From: JBCBSS01 sp039819065
GTDB lineage: Bacteria; Bacteroidota; Bacteroidia; Cytophagales; Cyclobacteriaceae
DNA length: 44,129 nucleotides
Direction of reading: 5' to 3'
Assembly (NCBI GenBank): GCA_039819065.1
Contig: JBCBSS010000053.1
Span: 1-44,129 of the forward strand
Part shown: in pieces, positions 1 through 6,854 of the stretch
How positions within the stretch are numbered: position 1 is the first letter of the stretch
How the letters are laid out: the number at the start of each line of letters is the position of its first letter
The notes under the pieces: model-generated
The model's database searches: none
Seen by the model: only the letters and a program-made list of their open reading frames with translations
Told to the model about the DNA's origin: nothing
Position numbers and translations under genes: made by a program

Positions 1-27
1 CAAAAGATCTTTTTTTGAGTAGCAGCT

Positions 28-879
28 CTACTCCCCTTCCAACAACTCTTTAATATTATACCGAGGATTATACTTCAAGATTCCCTTTGCCTTTTCAATA
101 ACATAAACCCGATCAATAGATGATGGCATATCCCAGTTTCTGGTTTTGTAGTATTCAATCAATTCAGGAATGCGAGATTGTAATAGCTCCATTGTGTTGT
201 TTCTCAAATCGTTAAGGTCGGCCGGAGTAAAGATGCTTTGCGCTGATATGTTGAAGATATCAAACTGATCCAAATCCGTTTCTATCGCCAGTTGATGTGC
301 CTGGGCTACATCACGCACATCTAGCCCTCTATACATTCGGTAGAAAACCTTCTTTTCATCTGGCTCGTTCCAAAAGCGGGATACTCTCAATACTATGGTT
401 TGCAGATTTGTTTTATCGAAAAAATCCCGACAAAGCTCTTCCGCTGCTACCTTGGTGATATCGTAAATATCACGAGGCCTGACTGGTAATTCTTCCGTTA
501 CCCAAACAGCCTGATCTTCATTTTCTAAGCTGCGCCCATATAAGGAGGTGGTACTGGTGTAGATAAACTTTTTTATACCATGCTCCTGACATGCTTCTAG
601 CAGGTATAAGGTTCCTTTGATATTGGTGTCAATGAAAGCCTCCCGGCTATGGGTCGGTACATGCGGTGCATGAAGCGCTGCAGTATGTATAATAGCATCA
701 AAGCTTGCTACAGCGTCCATTACAAAATCACGATCCGATAAAGAGCCTACCCTGGTGGTATATTGCCCTTCCAATAGATCAATACCTCCAATTTCATAGT
801 ATGGTGCTAGTAATCGGGCAATTTCTTTTCCCGAATGTCCCGAGCTTCCTGTGATCACTACTTTCATGTTAATCGCCAT
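28..879 (-). CDS. NAD-dependent epimerase/dehydratase (extended SDR)
   Basis: This is a 283-aa sugar-nucleotide epimerase/dehydratase-like oxidoreductase of the extended short-chain dehydrogenase family. The N-terminal Rossmann nucleotide-binding motif GSSGHSG (about residues 11-17) follows a beta strand. An HTAA segment near residue 66, a TSTTSLYG serine region near 108 and a YDITK motif (YxxxK, near 138) give the complete Ser-Tyr-Lys triad. The length is slightly short for the family (about 300-330 aa), so the substrate domain is small. The start is ATG at 879; an in-frame ATG at 867 is an equally good start by homology. It lies just downstream of a GNAT gene on the same strand, with a 7-bp hairpin (885-900) in the gap. 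The substrate cannot be told from sequence. I am confident of the family, not of the reaction. Confidence 0.85.
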   Translation of the reverse strand: MAINMKVVITGSSGHSGKEIARLLAPYYEIGGIDLLEGQYTTRVGSLSDRDFVMDAVASFDAIIHTAALHAPHVPTHSREAFIDTNIKGTLYLLEACQEHGIKKFIYTSTTSLYGRSLENEDQAVWVTEELPVRPRDIYDITKVAAEELCRDFFDKTNLQTIVLRVSRFWNEPDEKKVFYRMYRGLDVRDVAQAHQLAIETDLDQFDIFNISAQSIFTPADLNDLRNNTMELLQSRIPELIEYYKTRNWDMPSSIDRVYVIEKAKGILKYNPRYNIKELLEGE

Positions 880-884
880 GTCAT

Positions 885-900
885 CCTATCTGAAGATAGG
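885..900 (-). other. Short hairpin just upstream of the epimerase start
   Basis: Perfect 7-bp arms CCTATCT / AGATAGG with a 2-nt loop lie 5 nt before the ATG at 879. The purine-rich arm (read on the minus strand as AGATAGGA) is the only ribosome-binding-like sequence there, so a folded leader would bury it. Whether it regulates is inference. Confidence 0.4.
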
Positions 901-914
901 TGGGAAGAATCAAT

Positions 915-1349
915 TTAGACTAATCTTTTTGAAAAATAAATGCGTCTATGTCCTGTCGGAAAATTCTTGATCTCTCCTACCTTTTCGTAGTCATTTTTTA
1001 AGTAGAAAGCTTCTGCCTGAAAATCAAAAGTATCTAGCATGGCAATAGTAGCACCACGTCCTTTTGCTATGTCTTCAAGATGTTGCAAAAGGCGTGAACC
1101 AATACCTTTCCTTCTATATTCTTCCTCTACCCATAAGACTTTTATCTCCAGTCCGTTCCAATATCCTATGCCAGATAATACTCCTGCAATCACTTCTCCA
1201 CCTTCATTCTTCATAGCCAATTCTATAGGTGCCCAGACATCGGCCATGGCAGGAACGTGTTCCAAATTGTAGGCATTTATACCCTTGACTATCACTTCAA
1301 TATCAGTCTTTTGGCAGGAAACTATAGATAGTTTATCTGTGATTGGCAT
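915..1349 (-). CDS. GNAT-family N-acetyltransferase
   Basis: A 144-aa protein with the Gcn5-related acetyltransferase core. The acetyl-CoA pyrophosphate-binding motif A is visible as RRKGIGSRLL (about residues 79-88), preceded by the beta-4 strand KVLWVEEEYR. A C-terminal strand with a FYLKNDYEKVG signature (about 115-125) is typical of motif B. The family moves an acetyl group from acetyl-CoA to an amine on a small molecule or protein. The acceptor is unknown. It is probably co-transcribed with the downstream epimerase (35-nt gap). The family call is firm and the substrate is not predictable. Confidence 0.88.
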   Translation of the reverse strand: MPITDKLSIVSCQKTDIEVIVKGINAYNLEHVPAMADVWAPIELAMKNEGGEVIAGVLSGIGYWNGLEIKVLWVEEEYRRKGIGSRLLQHLEDIAKGRGATIAMLDTFDFQAEAFYLKNDYEKVGEIKNFPTGHRRIYFSKRLV

Positions 1350-1383
1350 GCTGTCTGGTAGTTATGTATGAATGAAGTGCTTA

Positions 1384-2337
1384 TCAGGTCATGAGGTAAG
1401 ACTTGAACTTATCAGGGCCTTTCATCACTTTGATCAACCCATTGATGCCATCCAATAGCGGCTGTTTACTGATAGTATAATTTATTTTGCCTATGCTCCT
1501 CAACCTATCCACCAACCATGGTAGCTTGGCTCCACCTCCGGAAACATAAATGCCATTGGCTACAATCTTAGCAATACTGGCATGCGTAGAAACCGACTCT
1601 ATCGCCTCAAGGATTTGGTCTTCGATAACCATAAAATAAGGCTCTAGTACCTTCAGAAGACCTTCTATTTCGATCGGCTTACCATCTACTTCAATTGTAT
1701 GTGTTTCATGAGCATTCAGAAAAAGATGTGTCAGTTGATCTGACTTAAGCACAGTTCCATAAGTTCTAAAAATGTAGTTCTTAATAGCCAATTTCAGCCT
1801 CCATGTACCCATTCTAACAATACCGGTCACTAAAGGTATACCTTTGGAGAAAACGGTGATTTCCATTTTGGTAGCACTGAAATCAATCAAGACGAATTCC
1901 TTTTTTTCCAATAGAATCCCCATAGCCAATGCCACACAGCACGGTTGATGTATCATATATACCAGTTTGGCTCCTGCATGTTCTCCGGAATCGCGGTAGG
2001 CACGTTTTTCTACCTCGGAAATATTGATGGGTATTGAGAAGTACACTTTATAGGAGTAGGGAAGCAACTTACGTTCCTGAGTAGATTTTTTCAATGCACC
2101 TCTGAGCAGATGTTCAAACCCATGAAAGTCAGCAATCACATTGTTCACCGGCCTGATGACCTTATTGGTGGCATCCTGAACAGCCCCGAATCCTATTCCC
2201 GATACGGCGTTGGTATCCCGATGCAGAGACAGCTGGGCTGTTTCATTAAAAATGATTTGCCTTTCATCACCGATACGAAGATTCTGGCTACCGGCGTCTA
2301 CCGCTACCGTTTTGGTCATGAAATCTAAAATGGCCAT
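1384..2337 (-). CDS. Divergent MreB-like actin-family ATPase homologue
   Basis: A 317-aa member of the bacterial actin (MreB/ParM) fold. It has an MreB-like phosphate-1 strand (VAVDAGSQNLRIG, residues 11-23), the signature IRPVNNVIADF (61-71; MreB has IRPLKDGVIADF), an EVEKRAYRDSGEHAGA segment (108-123) and an adenosine-type YVSGGGAKLPWL near residue 265. The phosphate-2 loop, normally DIGGGT in MreB, is IDFSATK here (151-157), so the diagnostic glycines are lost. Length is near MreB (about 340 aa), and no membrane anchor is seen. True mreB usually sits with mreC and mreD, and neither is nearby, so this is probably a paralogue with a specialised or non-polymerising role. ATP binding is doubtful. 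Confidence 0.75.
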   Translation of the reverse strand: MAILDFMTKTVAVDAGSQNLRIGDERQIIFNETAQLSLHRDTNAVSGIGFGAVQDATNKVIRPVNNVIADFHGFEHLLRGALKKSTQERKLLPYSYKVYFSIPINISEVEKRAYRDSGEHAGAKLVYMIHQPCCVALAMGILLEKKEFVLIDFSATKMEITVFSKGIPLVTGIVRMGTWRLKLAIKNYIFRTYGTVLKSDQLTHLFLNAHETHTIEVDGKPIEIEGLLKVLEPYFMVIEDQILEAIESVSTHASIAKIVANGIYVSGGGAKLPWLVDRLRSIGKINYTISKQPLLDGINGLIKVMKGPDKFKSYLMT

Positions 2338-2658
2338 TGGTTGTGATTAGGTTAAAATAGCTGACTCAAATGATCATATTATGGTTCATAGTTAAGCATT
2401 ATCAAGTTCGTCGTCAATTATTTTTGCCATGTTCTTATGTTGCTTTCTGATCTGTCCTGATTTATGGCGTACCCCGAGTTCGTCTTTATCGTTATGTAAA
2501 TACATGATTTGGTATAAGCGTCATGAGCTCAGTTTGGGCGTGGTATGACTCTACGGACATTCCTCTAAACCACAACTATGTTTGGAATAGTCTGCGAAAC
2601 TGTAATAATGTGAACTATTAATAACCACCTGGTACTTATTACCTAATGGAAGGGCTTA
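2338..2658. other. Intergenic stretch with no gene recognised
   Basis: These 321 bases lie between the start of the MreB-like gene and the end of the phosphatase gene. I see no conserved open reading frame, no repeat from the families listed below, and no convincing terminator or promoter motif. It presumably carries the promoter of the MreB-like gene. Confidence 0.5.
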
Positions 2659-3147
2659 TCATAAACCACTCCCTACAAGTTCCTTGATCCATAGCTTTTG
2701 CTCTTCGGTGTCAGGGACTGTGAGTGTTCTATATTTAGTAAGCAGGTCAAACACAGTTTCAATTCGAGCGTCATTTTTAAGCAATACACCAGCAGCCAAC
2801 ATTGAAGTACGGCCTATACCCATTCTACAGTGTATGACCACTTTTCGTCCTGCCAATAGATGGCTATCAAGAACTGATACTAATTCCAGAAAACTCCGCT
2901 TACTATCAGGCACCTGCCGATCTCGAATGGGGTAGTTGATGAAATCTATTCCGAATCTTTGGCATAACGCCGCTTCTTTTTCAAGCAACAGGCTTTCTGC
3001 TTCTTTTTTCTCTAATAACGAAACTACAACATCGATTTCAAGCTGTTTTAGCATTTTGACTTCTTCTTCCAGCCAATCTCCTCCTCTAGGTCTCGGCATC
3101 ATACCGAGGCTTCCGTGGTGGATTTCCTTGACCCAAAAAATTCTCAT
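2659..3147 (-). CDS. Dual-specificity / cyclin-inhibitor-type protein phosphatase
   Basis: A 162-aa cysteine-based phosphatase. The P-loop signature HCRMGIGRTS (residues 106-115) fits HCxxGxxR[ST], with catalytic Cys107 and phosphate-binding Arg113. An aspartate at PIRDRQVPD (Asp76) is well placed as the general acid. Family members dephosphorylate phosphotyrosine or phosphoserine/threonine, and some act on nucleotides or inositol phosphates. There is no signal peptide, so it should act in the cytoplasm. It is a single gene with no partner kinase next to it. The catalytic class is clear and the target is unknown. Confidence 0.85.
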   Translation of the reverse strand: MRIFWVKEIHHGSLGMMPRPRGGDWLEEEVKMLKQLEIDVVVSLLEKKEAESLLLEKEAALCQRFGIDFINYPIRDRQVPDSKRSFLELVSVLDSHLLAGRKVVIHCRMGIGRTSMLAAGVLLKNDARIETVFDLLTKYRTLTVPDTEEQKLWIKELVGSGL

Positions 3148-3384
3148 AATGAAGTGTTTATAAAGTATGTGCCACGTACAAAGTCAGAAGCCAGAGTTCG
3201 TCCACCCATTTGATAAACCGTTCTTGGGTTCTATTCAATTTCATCTCAATAACCTCAAAAAGGGGTAACGTATCGGTAGATCAATCTTGAGGTGCCATGG
3301 TTAACTACTGCGAAAAATTACACCTTTTTTTAGTGTCTTGTAATAATTAGACTAAATCTGACACTTACTGTTTAAAAAGTCAAT

Positions 3385-3678
3385 ATGAAGTTTTATTCGA
3401 AAATCAAATGTTCGCTAAAAGCAAATGGGAATCTAAGTGATTACTATGCCAAGCTGTCTAAGGAAGAATTGCTATCAAGAAAATCAAATCAGAAGAATAT
3501 CTATCTGACGACTACTATCATGTGGGTCAGTGCTCTCGTCATCACGGTTCTTGCTGCAAAAATGAGTCTGCCAATCCTTATCCTTTATAGCGGTGCAGTG
3601 ATTGCTACTGTCATAGCAAGTTGGGCAGAATACCGGAAGCGAATGGCACTGATCGACCGCTTTTTGAACGCTAAATAG
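3385..3678 (+). CDS. Small two-helix membrane protein of unknown function
   Basis: A 97-aa protein I do not recognise. Residues about 1-38 are hydrophilic and charged. Two hydrophobic spans follow (about 40-60, IYLTTTIMWVSALVITVLAA, and about 63-80), and the tail is basic (EYRKRMALIDRF). This suggests a helical hairpin in the inner membrane with both ends probably cytoplasmic. The gene is convergent with the GNAT gene that ends 18 nt away and has no same-strand neighbour. Codon use and a clean ATG start support a real gene, but function is unknown. Confidence 0.6.
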   Translation: MKFYSKIKCSLKANGNLSDYYAKLSKEELLSRKSNQKNIYLTTTIMWVSALVITVLAAKMSLPILILYSGAVIATVIASWAEYRKRMALIDRFLNAK

Positions 3679-3695
3679 GCGTTAACACGCTATGT

Positions 3696-4169
3696 TCAAT
3701 TAGTCAGTTTTTTCCAAAAAACGACCTTATCCTCACCTTCCTGATAGAAGTCTCTTATGATAGCCTCTCGGGTATAGTCGCATTTATCGTAGAATTCACG
3801 GGTCAGTTCGAAGTCTGGTAAACCGGATGTTTCTACAATGAGAATGCGTTGTCCTGATTGTTTTAGGTGCTCCTCGATATATGCCATCATCTCTTTTCCT
3901 AACCCTTGCCCCTGATGGTCTTTGTGTACTGCGATAAGGTATAGGTTGTACGTACCCTCAGTCATTTTCTCAGGAGCACAATAAGCGATGATAATGGGTT
4001 TGTCTTGCTCGTCATCCTTGGTGAGCCAAATTTCTTCTGTGCCGTCATTGGTAAGATAATCATGTATCATATCATCCAATAATGCCGATGGAAAAAGCTC
4101 GCTGGAATCAATTACTGATTTTAAATGAGAGATATCTTTGGCCTCAACTTTTCTTATGCTTGAATTCAT
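3696..4169 (-). CDS. GNAT-family N-acetyltransferase
   Basis: A 157-aa acetyltransferase with a well-preserved motif A: LYLIAVHKDHQGQGLGKEMM (about residues 76-95) contains the QGQGLG acetyl-CoA loop. The C-terminal half has ETSGLPDFELTREFYDKCDY, the typical beta-5/alpha-4 pattern with an FYxKCGY-like motif. It is not closely similar to the GNAT at 915-1349. It precedes, in the transcription order of the minus strand, nothing obviously linked; the AraC gene upstream ends 55 nt before its start, so co-transcription is possible. The acceptor substrate is unknown. Confidence 0.87.
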   Translation of the reverse strand: MNSSIRKVEAKDISHLKSVIDSSELFPSALLDDMIHDYLTNDGTEEIWLTKDDEQDKPIIIAYCAPEKMTEGTYNLYLIAVHKDHQGQGLGKEMMAYIEEHLKQSGQRILIVETSGLPDFELTREFYDKCDYTREAIIRDFYQEGEDKVVFWKKLTN

Positions 4170-4224
4170 GATTAAAACTTTATCTAAGTCGTTTCAAGCA
4201 ACAAAGATGGTCATTCTATCAGCT

Positions 4225-4938
4225 TTAAATTTGTAAGGTTCTGCTATTATAGGCTTTTGAAGGATTGACTCCGAGCATATTTTTGAAAGCCCGGCTCAGG
4301 TGGGCTTGATCATGAAAACCACATGTGAGTCCAGCAGAAAACAAATTCTCGTCACTGTCCAGCACTATTTTGATGGTTCTCTTCAAGCGGTTCCAAACCA
4401 GGTACTGCTTTAGGGAAATACCTACATTATCCTTGAAAAGGTGCGAAAGACGGCTTTCGGAGAGAAACACCTGATCTTGTAACTCCCGCATCATGGTATT
4501 GTATGAGAGCTCTCCTTGTTCTATCAGTTCTATACACGTGGTAACTCTTTCATCATACAAGTTAGGTTGGCTTTCTAGTCGAAGTTGCTTGAATAGGGTT
4601 TGGAAGAGCGCTTGCCTATTGGCCGTTCCAGACTCAATATATACCCCTTCTTTCAAAACTACTTCTTCTCTAGTCAAGAATTCCTTGACCCAGTCATTCT
4701 TGTGCTCGCACATCAGTAATGCCAACTGACCATTTTGCGTTTGAACAGCATGCTTTACGTTACTGTCAATCACCGCAAATCGAACATTCTTATATTCCCT
4801 TTCTGGAGTTGACAATGTAAATACACCTGCGGTAGCCATGATGATCTCAATGGCCGGATGGGCATGAATGATCGTTTCAAAATCACTCATTTCAAAGCTG
4901 TAAATACCATGTCGGGTATCGAATTCGAGAATTTTCAC
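4225..4938 (-). CDS. AraC-family transcriptional regulator
   Basis: A 237-aa regulator. The N-terminal half (about 1-120) looks like a cupin-type effector domain. Residues about 135-235 form an AraC/XylS DNA-binding domain with two helix-turn-helix units; the second carries the family signature around GLTCGFHDQAHLSRAFKNML (203-222) followed by GVNPSKAY. The start codon is GTG at 4938. The downstream GNAT gene lies 55 nt away on the same strand and could be its target or operon partner. The effector is unknown. Confidence 0.87.
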   Translation of the reverse strand: MKILEFDTRHGIYSFEMSDFETIIHAHPAIEIIMATAGVFTLSTPEREYKNVRFAVIDSNVKHAVQTQNGQLALLMCEHKNDWVKEFLTREEVVLKEGVYIESGTANRQALFQTLFKQLRLESQPNLYDERVTTCIELIEQGELSYNTMMRELQDQVFLSESRLSHLFKDNVGISLKQYLVWNRLKRTIKIVLDSDENLFSAGLTCGFHDQAHLSRAFKNMLGVNPSKAYNSRTLQI

Positions 4939-5043
4939 AAAGGTTATGAAATAGGTTTTAGGGCTATTCTATTGTAATCAAGTATCTGTAAAGTTACGAC
5001 CTGCGCTGAAAATGATACTTTGTGAAGGGGTGAGAGCACTCAT

Positions 5044-5078
5044 AATAAGGATAGCATTTTGAGGACGCTATCCTTATT
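5044..5078 (-). terminator. Hairpin terminator after the secreted unknown gene
   Basis: Perfect 12-bp arms AATAAGGATAGC / GCTATCCTTATT with an 11-nt loop start 11 nt beyond the stop of the 5089-6009 gene. Downstream on the minus strand the sequence is T-rich but has no long T run, so it is a moderate intrinsic terminator candidate. Confidence 0.6.
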
Positions 5079-5088
5079 TGCCTTATGA

Positions 5089-6009
5089 TCAGATATCGGA
5101 GATAACCTGATCTAAATATTTCAGCTTGTACTTCCCTTCTTTGGGCACATTGAACACCAACCTGTACGTCCACTTGATTTCATTATTCTTACTGTTTACA
5201 CGTAAGCTTCCATTAGTCGGGCTAGAAAACTTACCGACAGAATTAAGGGTGCCCACACATTCAAAAACAGCCCCACTGGCATCTTGCAGTTGAAAGTAAT
5301 CAGGTCGCTGTGCAAAGGGTTTATTTCTGAAATGCTCGACATCATCGCAATAAATCAATTCAACCTTAAGCTTCAGGAACTGACCGACATATGGTGTGAT
5401 CTTTTCTGTAATGACCTGGTAATCCACATCTCTGGAATACTTATCATCATAAGCGATCTCTTTCACATATTCCTTTTCAGACGGAGTCACTTTGGGTATG
5501 CAGATGAGTGACGAGTGAGGTGCATCCGTGATCCCTGTGATATCAAAGCTTTGGCCTCCGATGTTGATAGCGGTACTCTTGAGCGACTTGTCAACTATGA
5601 AAATGGCCGAAAAGAGATTCTTCCCTTCTTTGATTTCTGTAGCAAACGAAGGCCAACCTGTATTGGCCCGCTTGGTTTCTCGCAGATACCCTAATACCTT
5701 GTTACCTTCCTCCAAGGAGATGTCCTCTTTTTTAGTCCTGATCTTTTCCGCGCCGGGGTTATTCACTTCGGCCATAATAATCAAGTGCCGTTTGTCATCA
5801 GGCAAGATCTCGGTTCTGGTGAGATACTTTTTGCTATAATCATCTTCCATGATTAGCTCTTGAGACTTGATGGCTTTGATCAGTTTGAACTCGATATCCT
5901 GACCTATGGCATAGGTAGAAATGAATACTGCAATGAAGCTTAAAATCAGCTTTTTTTGATGGATTAGCATTTGATTTATTGGTTTAGAATGATTCAGCTT
6001 AATTCCCAT
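5089..6009 (-). CDS. Secreted protein of unknown function
   Basis: A 306-aa protein I do not recognise. An N-terminal basic stretch is followed by a hydrophobic core and an AIGQ-type cleavage site (about residues 33-36), which predicts export. The first ATG is at 6009, but Met14 (ATG at 5970) gives a more ordinary signal peptide and may be the real start. The mature part is rich in short beta strands separated by charged turns and has no obvious catalytic motif; two cysteines sit in the middle and late part. It looks like a beta-sandwich periplasmic or surface protein. It is a single gene followed by a good hairpin. No function is assigned. Confidence 0.6.
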   Translation of the reverse strand: MGIKLNHSKPINQMLIHQKKLILSFIAVFISTYAIGQDIEFKLIKAIKSQELIMEDDYSKKYLTRTEILPDDKRHLIIMAEVNNPGAEKIRTKKEDISLEEGNKVLGYLRETKRANTGWPSFATEIKEGKNLFSAIFIVDKSLKSTAINIGGQSFDITGITDAPHSSLICIPKVTPSEKEYVKEIAYDDKYSRDVDYQVITEKITPYVGQFLKLKVELIYCDDVEHFRNKPFAQRPDYFQLQDASGAVFECVGTLNSVGKFSSPTNGSLRVNSKNNEIKWTYRLVFNVPKEGKYKLKYLDQVISDI

Positions 6010-6193
6010 CTATTCCTTTCTCAGATAATTTGGATAGAATATCGATAGGTGTTTTGCCGTAAATACCTTGATTCAAAGCTTAATTACCAAACTTCGCGAT
6101 AGATAAATGACGTACTAAAGACACTTCAATATCTATTCTGATAAGGCACCGGTTTTGTGCCGATAAGGCTTCATTCAGCGTCTTAAACCAATC

Positions 6194-6643
6194 TCAATCA
6201 TAGATGACACGCCATGCCCTGATCTCTCCGAAAACACCAGCCAATACCAGGCTGCCGTCATTTGAGAAATTGACGAAACGTGGCGTTTCATTCCTCACCC
6301 TGGTTTCATAGTCACGGAATGATCCCGTCTCAAGATTCCAAACGCGCACCGCGCCGAATACTCCAGCGGCAATGTATTTTCCATCGGGTGAGAATGCTAC
6401 GAACTCAGGCGTTTCATTTCTGACTTTGGTAGGGTAGTCATTGAATTTTTCAGAATCCAATGCCCAGACCCTTACCGCTCCGAAGACACCTGCAGCAACA
6501 TATTTACTATCTGGTGAAAGTTCGAAGAAGTTCGGTGTTTCATTCCTGACTTTGGTAGGGAAGCTTGCAAATTTGTGCTGACTGTAAGCAGTGCCAGTAA
6601 AGGCGAAAAGTACGAAGAAAAGTGAGGCTAGGTCTTTGTTCAT
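6194..6643 (-). CDS. Mini WD40-like secreted protein of three 42-residue repeats
   Basis: A 149-aa protein with an N-terminal signal peptide (about 1-22, cleavage near AYSQ). The whole mature chain consists of three consecutive 42-residue repeats at about 24-65, 66-107 and 108-149. Each repeat has the block VRNETP, then F-x-x-[FL]-S-x-D-[GS]-[KS], then AGVFG and a [VI]R[VA]W strand. The DSKYVAAG/DGKYIAAG and VRVW pieces are WD40-blade features, while RNETP at a fixed place is unusual. Three blades cannot close a normal six- to eight-bladed propeller, so a homo-oligomer or a truncated propeller is expected. The repeats are also visible in the DNA at 126-bp spacing, which suggests recent duplication. 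It is unlike the longer WD40 proteins at 38 and 41 kb apart from shared blade motifs. Confidence 0.75.
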   Translation of the reverse strand: MNKDLASLFFVLFAFTGTAYSQHKFASFPTKVRNETPNFFELSPDSKYVAAGVFGAVRVWALDSEKFNDYPTKVRNETPEFVAFSPDGKYIAAGVFGAVRVWNLETGSFRDYETRVRNETPRFVNFSNDGSLVLAGVFGEIRAWRVIYD

Positions 6644-6854
6644 AACTAAGGGTGTTTAGGGTTAAACCATCTTAGTGTAGTCAAACAAAAACTTTGCTAA
6701 AGTGCTTTTGATCTCTAAATTTTTTGAAGTAGGAGCCTAGCTTAACTCATCCACGGCAACACCATACCACTATTCTTGATCGTTCAACTTTTGATCTTAT
6801 AGTACATAATACCGGCAGCCATGACAACGAGCACTATTAGCCTAACCTAAAAAG

